Positions 10,443 to 20,323 of a stretch of DNA of 64,000 bases are shown here, one piece after another; position 1 is the stretch's first letter; each line of letters begins with the position of its first letter. The stretch covers positions 22,491,001 through 22,555,000 of the forward strand of contig JAYKYS010000008.1 of assembly GCA_036924285.1 (NCBI GenBank), read 5' to 3'. Made by a program: the position numbers and the translations under genes. The notes beneath the pieces are model-generated. The model was not told the origin of the DNA. It worked only from the letters and a program-made list of their open reading frames with translations, and did not search any database. The DNA is from Asterella californica. Taxonomy: Eukaryota > Streptophyta > Marchantiopsida > Marchantiales > Aytoniaceae.

Positions 10443-12010
10443 GTACCACTATAGAGCGGGATTGTGGTGGTGCGCAAGAGAAGGTACTCTCGCTTGATGG
10501 AGATAGTGCCTTTTGTACAGGGTTTGTTGGATTTTCAGATTGTGGGATTGCTATTTACAGGAGGATAGAAGAGTTGAGAAGAAAAGAACAAAAACATTTG
10601 CGTGGTATTGAGTTGATGTTGAAACAGTTGGGTGAGCTAGAAGGGGATGAATGGATTTCTGGTGTTTATGAAGAGGATGGGTTGGAGGATCCTTTGCGAG
10701 AGATCATGTCTATTGGATGGGAGGATATGGATAAGGTCGTGCAGATTCATTCAAGGGAGGTCTATTCGGTGATCGAATCATTCCGTGCACCGGAGGTTCG
10801 AGTTGAGACAAGGTACAAGACAGTGGATAGGAAGGTAAAGCCAGTTGCTGGTCCTTTGCCGGAAGACACCAACCAACAGATGGATCGAGCTTCAAAGGAG
10901 AAGAGTTTGAGAGATCCTGCAATGATAGGACACAAGTTCACGGAGAAGACCCTTGAAGAGCTGAAGATTGGATCTGATGGGTCTCTTCTACCAGAAGAGA
11001 GGATGTGCTTCAAGGAGATGCTTTCAAGACATGGGAAAGCATTTGCTTTTGAGCCACTTGAGATTGGATGTGTAGATCCGTACGTTGTTACCCCGATGGT
11101 TATCTTCACCGTACCGCATGTGCCATGGAACCTGAGATCAATTCCAGTACCGCGGGCTCACTTGCCCAAACTAGTGGAGTTGCTGAAGGAGAAGATGCGG
11201 ATGAAGATCTCGGAGTCGTCGTTTGCACCATATTCAAGCAGATGGTTTACAGTACCAAAGAAGAATGGGTCGCTGCGGTTCATCCAAGACATGCAGCCGG
11301 TGAACGCAGTAACAATCAGAAATGCTGGGGTGGGACCGATTGTGGATGAGTTTGCAGAAGCGTTTGCAGGAAGAGCGATTTACTCAATGGGAGATCTTTA
11401 CTCAGGGTATGATCAGTTTCAACTAGCGGAGGAGAGCAGAAGCTTCACGACAATGAGGACACCTTTGGGGTTGGTTAGGATGTGTACCTTACCACAGGGA
11501 GCTACCAACTCGGTAGCACACATGATGAACGAGATGAATCGAGTTCTAAGGGACTTCATCCTCGAAAAGACGATGCCGTTCTTGGATGACATCCCCATCA
11601 AAGGATGTGTGGAAGATGAGAAGGATGAAGCATTAGATCAGAGGGGGTGTCGGCGATATGTCACTGATCACATCGCAGACTGTGAGAAGATCTTATCTCG
11701 ACTTGAGGAAGTTCATCTTACGCTGTCAAGTGCGAAGTCTACATTTGGAGTTAGAGAGGTTTTGATCGTTGGTCATTTGTGTGGATCGTTTGGTCGGAAG
11801 CCAGATCCGAACAAGGTGGATGCGATTGGAAGGATGAAGGAGGTTTGCAACTCGCTGACAGAAGTAAGAAGATTTTTGGGTGCTTGTGTATTCTACCACA
11901 TTTGGATTCCTCATTATGCGCATATGGCGGATCCGTTGTATGGATTGTTGCGTAAGGGTCATAAGTTCAGATGGGAGGAAGAGCATACTGATGCGGTAAA
12001 GAAGCTGTAG
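10421..12010 (+). CDS. Pol N-terminal part: reverse transcriptase
   Basis: The frame is open from 10421, -1 relative to gag-protease. No ATG is needed if it is translated by frameshifting. The first ~190 residues are a linker without a known domain. RT motifs then follow: WFTVPKKNGSLRFIQD, YSMGDLYSGYDQFQL, LPQGATNSVAHMM and the catalytic box FLDDIPIKG (about 11579-11605), then LSSAKSTFGVREV and LIVGHLCGSFGRKPDP. The box has Leu-Asp-Asp where most plant gypsy RTs have Tyr-Ile/Val-Asp-Asp. The frame stops at TAG 12008-12010, in the connection between RT and RNase H. The same frame continues directly after it with RNase H and integrase, so the stop is a single nonsense lesion and not a gene end. 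Confidence 0.9.
   Translation, partial: RVQGFSLSTTIERDCGGAQEKVLSLDGDSAFCTGFVGFSDCGIAIYRRIEELRRKEQKHLRGIELMLKQLGELEGDEWISGVYEEDGLEDPLREIMSIGWEDMDKVVQIHSREVYSVIESFRAPEVRVETRYKTVDRKVKPVAGPLPEDTNQQMDRASKEKSLRDPAMIGHKFTEKTLEELKIGSDGSLLPEERMCFKEMLSRHGKAFAFEPLEIGCVDPYVVTPMVIFTVPHVPWNLRSIPVPRAHLPKLVELLKEKMRMKISESSFAPYSSRWFTVPKKNGSLRFIQDMQPVNAVTIRNAGVGPIVDEFAEAFAGRAIYSMGDLYSGYDQFQLAEESRSFTTMRTPLGLVRMCTLPQGATNSVAHMMNEMNRVLRDFILEKTMPFLDDIPIKGCVEDEKDEALDQRGCRRYVTDHIADCEKILSRLEEVHLTLSSAKSTFGVREVLIVGHLCGSFGRKPDPNKVDAIGRMKEVCNSLTEVRRFLGACVFYHIWIPHYAHMADPLYGLLRKGHKFRWEEEHTDAVKKL
10430..10436 (+). promoter_or_regulatory. Possible -1 ribosomal frameshift heptamer
   Basis: GGATTTT sits in the gag-protease zero frame as G GAT TTT, two codons before the gag stop, inside the 22-nt overlap with the open pol frame (-1). 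G GAU UUA is a known frameshift site in betaretroviral pro-pol (MMTV), so this is a plausible slip site. The related copy has GGGTTTT in register at the same place (minus strand, 48395-48389). Function is inferred. Confidence 0.5.
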
Positions 12011-13909
12011 TCTTTACTATCATCTCCTCCAGTCCTGGGAAGGATTGATTACAAGGATGCTAGACCGGTGATTCTTACTGTGGATACAAGCCCAGTTGCA
12101 ATTGGATGGGCAGTCGGACAGGATGACGAGGATGGAGACAGGTTTGCGGTTAGGTTCGGAGCGAAGGTGTTAAGTCCTCGAGACCATGCTTACCCGCAAG
12201 TGAAGAGAGAATTGTGGGGTATTGTTTCAGCTATGAAAATTGAGAAAGAGTATTTGATTGGAGCAGTAGTGGTGGTTGAAACTGATTGCTTGCCGTTGTT
12301 AGGAATGATCATGAATTGTTCAACTCCTGATATTGCGATGTTACGATGGATCGCATATATCAAGTCGTTGAACCCGGAGTTTAGACATATTGCAGGGAAG
12401 GATAATCTGATGGCGGATATGTTATCTCGGGCTCGATATGATGGGGAAGATGAGATGGTAGAAGACATTGACGACGTGGGTACAGAGTTCTATTCGATTG
12501 CACAGACAGGAAGGGAAGAAGAGTTGTTTGTTGAAGGGTTGTATGATGGTGATTTGCTTGATATCGGGAGGTACCTTAGTACGATGGTTAAGCAGACAGG
12601 TTGGACGGATGAGAGGTTTCGGAGAGTTCGAAGGAAGGCCTACAACTTCATGTTGCAGGATGGGTTTCTTTGGAAACGACCGAAGCAGAAAGGTGGGGTA
12701 CCGCTACGGGTGATTTGCAACAAGGAAGATCAGCAGAAGTTGCTCAAGGCATTCCATGAGAGTCTTTGGGCTGGACATCGAGGGATTTGGGCAACTTTTA
12801 CCAAGATGAAAGAGCGGTATTGGTGGAAAAACATGTACAGGGATGTTGTATCTTTTGTAGAGTCTTGTTTGACATGTCAGATGTATTCGAACATCCGACA
12901 TCGTGACGGATTACATCCAACTTATCCGCTGGCAATACATTTCAAGTGGGTGGTAGACTTGATGATTATGCCGGTTGGATTATGGCAGATGAGATACTTG
13001 GTACTTGCTAGAGAAGATCTTTCAAATCAAGTCAAGGGTAGGGCGCTTCGGACGAAGACAACTGAAGGGGTATGTAAATTTCTCTTGGAAGAGGTTGTTT
13101 GTCGGTATGGATGTGTGGGAAAGATCACTGCAGATCGGGGAGAGTTAGATGCACACGAGGCTCGTGAATTCTTTGCAAGGTGTGGGGTGAGGTTGTCACT
13201 GACAACTGCTTACAACCCCGAAGGGAATGCCAAGAGTGAACGTGGTCATCCACCCATTGTGAAGGCTTTGGTGAAGGCTTGCAACGGAAGGGTGCGCGAG
13301 TGGCCTCGACTCTTACCATTTGCGTTATGGGCAGATAGAACGACGCACAGCTCGGTGACAGGTTACATGCCGGTGGAACTCATCACAGGTCAGAAGCCTA
13401 TCATGCCGATTGAAGAACACGTTTTGACATGGAGTGTGTTACCTTGGGAGGACAACTTGACTAGAGAAGAGCTTCTTGCTATTCGAATTAGGCAGTTAGA
13501 GAGAAGACCAGAGGATATCCAAATTGCTTTGGATAGGCTGCGAGAAGCACGGTTGAAGAACAAGGTCAGATTTGATCAGCGACATCGTTTGAGACCCAGG
13601 GAAATCAAAGAAGGTGATTGGGTGTTAGTCTATGACAACAGTCTAGACAACCAGCATAGTGCACTCCGGAAGTTTTCCAGAAGATGGTTTGGTCCATATG
13701 TGGTGAAGAAGGTTCATGACAACGCAACTTACGCCCTGCAAGAGTTGGATGGAACGAGCTTGAAGATACCAGTGGCAGGTAAACGTGTCAAGATTTTCAA
13801 AAAGAGAGATGAGGAGGTCGATCTAGCAGATATCTTGACGGAGTTTCAATTTGAGGATGAGGATTATGCAGAAGATCTTGAAGGTGAGGTTGGTTACGAT
13901 GGGAAGTAG
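12011..13909 (+). pseudogene. Pol C-terminal part: RNase H and integrase, downstream of a premature stop
   Basis: This continues in the same frame as the RT part. RNase H shows LTVDTSPVAIGWAVG, the KREL Glu, ETDCLPL and NLMADMLSR, supplying the acidic residues. The integrase zinc finger is HESLWAGH ... CLTCQ (~12,750-12,880). Catalytic core: Asp in WVVDLMIMP, Asp in KITADRGELD, Glu in GNAKSERGHPP, an Asp-Asp-Glu set. The C-terminal GPY/F module is RRWFGPYVV (~13,681). An acidic tail follows and no chromodomain is visible. The frame itself is clean from 12011 to TAG 13909; only the TAG at 12008 separates it from RT. It is functional only by readthrough or complementation from another copy. Confidence 0.9.
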
Positions 13910-13969
13910 GACGATAAGCCGGTCCACTCCTTGGTTGGTATCTCTAGTGCATACCGGATGATGCACAGG

Positions 13970-13984
13970 TTCAGAGGGGGTGGA
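13970..13984 (+). promoter_or_regulatory. Polypurine tract before the 3' LTR
   Basis: The purine-rich AGAGGGGGTGGA directly abuts the TGTCG start of the 3' LTR, as expected for the plus-strand primer. The related element has TCAGAGGGGATGGA at the equivalent place (minus strand, 47,234-47,221), which supports both boundaries. Confidence 0.75.
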
Positions 13985-15848
13985 TGTCGTGTCGTGGACC
14001 GGCTCCTACTTGAAATACAAACTTCGATGCTTGTCGCTCCAAAGACACTCATGAGAAGACAAGCTAGGCCCTAGCTTACAGATTTTGACACAATCTCAGA
14101 TCTCTATTTTCATCGCATAGATGGATAGAGCTCTTTATCAGCTTTCCATAGGCATCTTGTCTACTTCGTTTGGGCGCCTAGTGGAGAAGTTACAAGACTC
14201 GAAAGATGGAGAAAATAAGCTAGGCCCCAGCTTACGAGTTTTTGGCACCACTTCGGATCTTTACTTTTATCGCATAGATGGATAGAGCTCGTTGTCAGCG
14301 TTCCATGGGCATCTTGTTTATTTCGTTTGGACATCCAGAGAAGAAGTTATACGATTCGAAAAAAGACAAAATCAAGCTAGGCCTCTAGTTACTTGCTGAC
14401 TGGGTATTTAAGGCTTCAGGCGTTATATCAAAGATGCAAGGGGCCTGCTTATTATTATTGAGAGTTGAACTTCGTACGTACAGACTGTTGCAAGAGGGCT
14501 GCTTAAGGGGCTTGCTTGTTCCTACGACCTGTCGATGGATGTTTTGGAGAATTGGGAAGTCCAATACACGCGCGCAAGGTGTCATCGGGTTCAGATCTGT
14601 GCAGGCTACGCACAGGTTAAGACGGTTCTTGAAGAGACGGATCGGGGGTTGTGTTCTGGGAGAAATTGAGACGGAGGGAGCAGAATTGGGGTTTTCAGTT
14701 ACCTGTGAAGGAGAGTTGGATCGTTCGGGCCGTTCCGGAGTCCAAACTTGCTGTCCTTGGATCCATCGGGATCAGAACAACGAGTTCTTCAGGAAATTGA
14801 AGACGATACAAAGTTTTATCGGACGGTTTGAGAGTTGTGAGAGAAATTGGCTCGCAAGGAAGCGCTTGCGTCAGGTTTTCATCGCCTGCGACCTGAGATT
14901 GGATTGTTCTTCGCGATCGGTGAGCCAAGCCCTTCGTTCTTGGTGCCTATGCGATCAGGGAGTCCTCATGTACGCATAGGAGAAGACTGTAAGTGAATTG
15001 GATTGTTGGTTTGGGTGTGGTGAGCAAATTTGAGCCGTAGGGAGCCGATTTACGTCAGTTTTTTGTAGCCTGCGACCAAATTTCTCGAGTAGTTTTGCAA
15101 GGGGAACTCCAAACGGCTTGTTTGGAGTCTTGTTGGGTTCAAGGTAGCCAGATCTACCTACCAGCGAAGACGGATATCAGTTTAGACGATCCGTTTGTGC
15201 GGTGTGAGCGGTTTTAAGTCGCAGGGAGGAGTTTTTGAAGGTTCGGTCACCTGCGACCGAAAATTGGCGATATCTCGACTATCGGGAGTCGGATCTGAAG
15301 GTTTCTTGGGCCAACGGAGTCAGGGAAGGAGACCCTATCAACATTTGAAGATCGTTTGGCGAAAAGAGAAAGTTCTCAGATAGGTCTTTTTCGGTTCCTT
15401 CGCTACAGGTTTCGCCCTTTTGAGTTCGTTAAGGACTTAGTTGGTTGTGTATGGCTTGTGGTAGCTAGCGTTAGCCAAGAGCTAGTGTGTGGATGTGGTT
15501 TGGACTTGGGTTTGGATCGCATGATACTGTTGTGGCTCTGGTTGTTAGCAAAGAGAAGTTCCTCTTGCTTTGAGCTACGCTTTGGCGATTTCAGACTAGG
15601 GTTGCGTTTCAGGGGTTTGTTTTAGGGCTTCTGAAGTAGGTTACAGACCGCTCTGGTCTGTTCCTCAGTTTTGTGCTGTTTGGAGAAAGAATCGATAGTG
15701 TACATACTTTCAGAGTGGTATATATCGCAGCATTCCTTTTCGTGGTTGTTCTTCTCTGTCTTGTCTCTGTTTCGCACACAGCATCTCCACAGCCAGGAAC
15801 CTCGCGTTTTCCTGGACATCCTTCACGCACAAAATATCCGACGCGACA
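13985..15848 (+). repeat. 3' LTR of the young gypsy element
   Basis: It has the same length (1864 bp) and the same ends as the 5' LTR. It differs by about 40 substitutions by eye, without any indel that changes length. Most differences are transitions, many at CpG or CNG, consistent with methylated-cytosine decay. A cluster of seven substitutions lies within about 50 bp at 14,490-14,540 and stands out from the otherwise even spacing. Confidence 0.95.
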
Positions 15849-15852
15849 CCGC
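15849..15852. repeat. Target-site duplication CCGC, right copy
   Basis: CCGC directly follows the terminal ACA of the 3' LTR and matches 6081-6084. Minus-strand chromovirus sequence resumes right after it. Confidence 0.8.
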
Positions 15853-16990
15853 TTTGTGGATTAATTCCACATATGAGCGTCAAGATATCATGCCACCGTA
15901 GTTACTTCGGCGTCACCTGATCTTGTGTTTCAAAGTACTTGAGCAAAATTATCAATGTACACTTGGATTTTGTGAAGTCCCAAGTAATGCCTCCATTTTC
16001 CTCAAGCAATGAACCACTGCAAATAGTTCTTTCTCGTGAGTCATCATCAACTCTCTATCCTAGATAATTTCTTGCTTTCATACGCTACAAGTTGTGTACG
16101 AAAGCACCAACACTCCATCAATCACATAGTCGCTCACGTTCGTGTGTACCTCGAATGGTTTGTCAAACTTCGGCAGCTTCAAAACTGATGCCTTTGACAA
16201 AATGTATTTGATGGTTCTTAACGCATCATCCACCTTCTTGGTCCAACTTACTTGTGCATCTTTTTCTATCCAATCTGTCAGCAACTTCGTGATCTCTGAA
16301 AATCATTCACATACTTACAATGGAACTATGTCAGTCCTAAGAACCACCGCATCTCTTTCATTGTAGTCGGAGGCTCTCAAGTCACAATCGTATCCACCTT
16401 CTGCATATCCGGACTGACTCCTTCTGCATTTATGATATGTCTCAAGAAGTTAATGCGTTCCAAACCAAACTCACTCTTGTCAACGTTGGCAAACAACGTA
16501 TGTTCTTGCAGCTTCGTCAACACCACCCTTAGCTACTCCACGTGCGACTTCAAGGTTTTTTAGTAGATCAATATATCGTCGATGTAACCAATGACAAACT
16601 CGTCCATCTCCTCGTGAAAATTTATGTTCATCAATGTAGTGAATGTCGAAGAGGCGTTGTAGAGTCCAAATGACACCACGAATTCAAATGATCCGTATCT
16701 AGTTCGACAAACGGTCTTCTCAACATCTAGGTCAGCTATCTAGATCTGCTAATATCCTGACTTCAAGTCTATCCTGCTGAAGTACTTTGTGCCCGCTAAC
16801 CTATCAAATAGATCGTCTATCTTTGGCAAGGGATAATTATTCTTCACTATCATCTTATTGAGGATAGGATAATATACACAGAGTCCTAACTTCTCAGACG
16901 TAACTACCCTTGACTTCTCATGTCTGAATCGGTGGACACCATTGGCAAAACTTCATCTTGTTGCCAAGGTGCCGTAGCTGGTACTATTCT
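15849..16990 (-). pseudogene. Old chromovirus pol 5' part: RNase H and reverse transcriptase, degenerate
   Basis: On the minus strand, about 16,960-16,330 reads gypsy [46 protein letters not shown], then the catalytic FVIGYIDDILIY. RNase H follows at 16,284-16,078 (VLKLPKFDKPFEVHTNVSDY) and continues towards 15,860 (LRWHDIL). Several stops interrupt it. This is the upstream half of the element whose integrase and chromodomain lie at 4252-6084. The 9.8-kb young element separates the halves near the RNase H/integrase junction. Gag and protease, expected between RT and the primer site at 17,234, are missing, so an internal deletion preceded or followed the insertion. Confidence 0.8.
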
Positions 16991-17233
16991 ACTTTGACGT
17001 TGGAGCGAAAGTTGTCAGTTATCGTCCTTGACTTTGTCTCGAGGCTAGCTCGAGTCGATCTGATCCTGCTGTCAGCCGTCATTCGTTTCTTGGACTTCTC
17101 CTTGGAACTCTGTCCTATGTCCGTCATTGCTCCAAACGTTCACCTAGAAACGTTGATCCGCTTCATATCTCGCGTCATTCTTCAAGCATCCAGTCTTCAG
17201 CCTTACCTCAAGTTCTCGCTCACAGAAGTGTTA

Positions 17234-17245
17234 GCTCTGATATCA
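17234..17245 (-). promoter_or_regulatory. Met-tRNA-type primer-binding site of the old chromovirus
   Basis: The minus strand reads TGATATCAGAGC, one mismatch from the TGGTATCAGAGC site complementary to initiator Met tRNA that is typical of plant gypsy elements. It lies at the right (5') side of the minus-strand chromovirus and next to the block shared with 2881-2928. Only about 280 bp separate it from RT, so gag and protease are gone. Confidence 0.5.
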
Positions 17246-17902
17246 CTTTTCATGCATCTACCACCTTGTTGCATCAACGGAAGCTCTTGCTCAATAGATC
17301 ACGAGAGCGCAACTGATTTGCTAATCAGTTTGCGCAGGTGTGCAATCTGGGGTTCTCTTTGCTTTCACTTTTGGATGATTGCTCCGAAGCCATCCTATGT
17401 CAGATTGCGGAGATAGCGGGTCATTTTCAAAACATGGAACCGATGCTCATTTTCAAGGCATGGAGCCGATGTTCATTTTAGTACGTAGATCAAGAACAGA
17501 CGTGAACAAATGAGCACAAGCCAACTGAGTGGAATTCGGGTGGAAGAGCCCTCCGGAGTCTACTTTTCTTAACCACTGCGTGAAATGATTAGTGGCAGGA
17601 TATCTGCCACCTGTGGTTTAACCATAACGAATGCTGCTACATTAACTATTGATTTTACGCCCGGGCGCCGTGGGGTCTGAGTGCCCTGGAGGGGGGACTC
17701 ATGCTGTGCAAGGGCAGCAGCATACTGTTGCAAAAAACCCCTCAGCGAAAAAAAAGCCTAAAAAAAACCAAACAAAAGAAAAAAGCTATTGATTTTACAG
17801 TTCTTTTACGTACTTCTATAGGTGCCAAGCCGCAAAGTTCAGCTGGTTCCTGCATTTTGGGCGTACTGGCATTAACTGGGGATAGTAGTGGACGGAAACA
17901 AA
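17246..17902. other. Chromovirus edge and intergenic DNA
   Basis: The first ~70 bp include the block (17265-17311) shared with 2881-2928. An overlapping plus-strand frame at 16958-17416 is antisense to the degenerate RT/primer region and shows no domain. The rest includes an A-rich stretch at 17,730-17,785 and nothing recognisable as a gene. Confidence 0.35.
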
Positions 17903-19095
17903 GGACCTGTCCATTTGACTAAGTTTTGACTCCGTTACTCTTAAGTGGGAAACCTCCAGTAATTGGGGATAGTAGTGGATGGAAATCAGTAGACTCACTT
18001 GATACCAGCAGTAGCTGGCAGCATTCACTGACCTGATCTGAACTTGGTTCTTGGAGTCTTGAGAACCTGTACAAGTGTGCAAAGCCCGGCCGTCACCCTT
18101 CACTCACGATTGTACCGCTTCAATAAGGAGCGTCACTGCAGAGCATATGCACCCATGACTCTCTCTGTCTCTCTCTTGTGGTTATTAAGATTTGCCCACT
18201 TGTATCTTGAGATAAGAATGGGCATAGGATGAGCGACGTAATGGACATGGATGATGTATTATGACGATCACCTCTCGTCATATGAGTGTATGTCCAACAC
18301 TCTCCCGAATCATTTCAGTACATTACCGCCAGGCATGAGCTTCAGAGGATGGCTAGCTCACGCAAGCATACGTTTTATCCCTCAATCCATGACGAGGGGA
18401 AATGTTGAGTTTATGGTTGCCTACAGTCAATATAATATTCATTCCATTACCTGTGATCATGTCTTGCATCAAGACCGATAACGGATGTGTACATGTAGAA
18501 GCAACTTCCAGCAGAATGGACACTTCTGAGGTTCTGAACTCAGTCACTGTACTTACGAACCATCAACAGTAGAGCTGTTCAGACAAACCGACTCTTGTGC
18601 AAGAGCTGGTCGGTCCACTCTCAACTCCTGTGCAGTTGACTGCTGACCGTCGTGTGAAATGTTCAGGTCACGCTGCCTTCTGTCATGGAAAACTGGCTTC
18701 TTGACTTACACGTTGACCGTTCGATTCTGTTCTACCAGTACCCTACACTTCCCTGCCCCTGCTTCATTCAGTTGTCTCTAGCCGCTTCTGGTGTCTAGGT
18801 CGATATCAAGTTTTGACTCGAGCGAACACAGTCCAAGACAGCCGAGGTGGGGGATATGTAGGTGATTCCAACTAGGATCCACACCTATGCTCCGTATTGG
18901 TTTTGGACTTTCACCTCGAAAACGCCTGGTCTTTCTTTAGGAGAATATTATCCAAAAGAGGGAAGTGCGTTGGCAGAGATGAGTTCGAAGTGACGGGAAA
19001 GTTCGTGTCCCCAACAAACCTTAGCAAAATCTGTTTAGTTAGATGTTAGGCACTTAAGAGTAACGGAGTCAAAACTTAGTCAAATGGACAGGTCC
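17903..19095. repeat. 1.2-kb segment bounded by a perfect 45-bp inverted repeat
   Basis: Positions 17903-17947 and 19051-19095 are exact reverse complements over 45 bp, with no similarity beyond either end. The 1.1 kb between them has no convincing gene. A second short repeat straddles the left arm: GGGGATAGTAGTGGA occurs at about 17,878 and again near 17,964. No flanking duplication is evident. It may be the end repeats of a small DNA transposon derivative or the product of an inverted duplication. Confidence 0.75.
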
Positions 19096-20242
19096 AAGAA
19101 ATATGCAACCTCTTATTGGAGAGTACTAGGTACCAAAACTGTCAAGATTGGTCATTACAGACCAGCTCTAAGCTCATTTAAGAGCCAAAACTCCAATAGC
19201 CTGATAAATGCCAGTCATTATCAGCAACATCATGATCGTCATATTTCCGGGGTAAGCTCGCAGAGTCACGCTTGGAGTCAAAGCAGATTGAGTCTAGATC
19301 TCGGGGCTATGGCAGAGTTCGAGTTGGGAGGTCTGTCCAGACTCCAGTTTCAACACCCAAAATGCTTTTTGGCCCAAAAGAGCAAAAAGCTCTGAGTACG
19401 GTCCACTGGACGGGCAAGACTTCCATCGCAGTACGGCATCTTGACAGTTAGAACGCAGACTCCCCATCGTCAGCAGCATCCTTCCCTGAACTTTGGACTG
19501 CAGTAGCCTCCGGTCGAAGTCTTTGATCTTGTAGCTTGGCCGACCACATTCCTCTAGAGCATTTCTTTTTCTGTTCGATTTTGGTTTTAGGGCTATTCCT
19601 CTAGTGCGTTGCACTGACCTCGATCTACTCGGTTGTCATCTCACTTCGTTCGTCAAACGATGAGATCATTTTAGACATGCACTTCAGTCTCTCGGCCAGG
19701 AAGAAGGACTTGCTGACTATAGCATGCATTTACCAAATGTTCTGCTTGTGATTGGGACTTGTCATCATCATTACAGCACTCCATAGGGAGCACAAACAAT
19801 TTATGTTTCCACCAGACTATGGTCTAGACTGTTGTTGATGATGTTATACTTTGAGGAGCTCGATCGCTGGACTGAATGTCGTCACAAGTTGAGAGCAACG
19901 ACAGGAATATTCCCATTGTTTCATCAAGTGTGTATGTATTGGGTTAGAAGCACACACTCTCGTCTAAAACTTGAACACCCTTCTTGTACTTACTACTGAA
20001 TGGATTCCAGACACACACACACACAGAGCGAGAGAGAGAGAGAGATGATTCAACTTTCATAACTCGAAAGATATTTGAGTGCACATTTACTAAACTCGTT
20101 GGAGTTCCACTCGCGAGTCTAAATCTCCAACTTGAAGGTGGAACACACATCGCATGCCTAACGTGGTCGGACAGTCTTAGCACGAATTGCTCTCTGAATT
20201 CAGCTAAAGCGAAACGGACCCACGGACGGACGGAACTCCGCA
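19096..20242. other. Intergenic DNA with a dinucleotide microsatellite
   Basis: No gene is recognised. An (AC)n tract followed by an (AG)n tract lies at about 20,011-20,045. Overlapping frames on both strands (for example 19084-19395 and 19294-19614) have no domain and no consistent codon pattern. Confidence 0.4.
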
Positions 20243-20323
20243 GTACTTACTCGGTACTTCTTAGTACTTACTCGGTACGTACTTACTCGGTACGTACTTA
20301 CTCGGTACGTACTTACTCGGTAC
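20243..20323. repeat. 15-bp tandem repeat GTACTTACTCGGTAC
   Basis: Five copies of a 15-bp unit lie at 20243, 20264, 20279, 20294 and 20309. The last four are head-to-tail without spacer; the first is set off by 6 bp. Each unit begins and ends with the palindrome GTAC, so every junction creates GTACGTAC. The copies are identical, suggesting recent expansion. Confidence 0.9.

Larger units (their letters stand above)
6085..15848 (+). mobile_element. Nearly intact Ty3/gypsy retrotransposon (9764 bp)
   Basis: The element is bounded by two 1864-bp direct repeats (6085-7948 and 13985-15848), each starting TGTCG and ending CGACA, and is flanked by CCGC duplications. In between, in order, are a primer site, gag-protease, reverse transcriptase, RNase H, integrase with a GPY/F module, and a purine tract. 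Protease precedes RT, and RT-RNaseH precedes integrase, which is the Ty3/gypsy order. No chromodomain follows the integrase. By eye the LTRs differ at about 40 of 1864 positions, mostly C/T and G/A changes, so the insertion is young compared with its host element. The only obvious lesion in the coding part is one in-frame TAG in pol. A second, damaged member of the same lineage lies at 45,879-52,066. Confidence 0.95.

Noticed and set aside
17730..17790. A-rich tract as a retroposon poly(A) tail
   Set aside because: No SINE or LINE body or target duplication is visible next to it.
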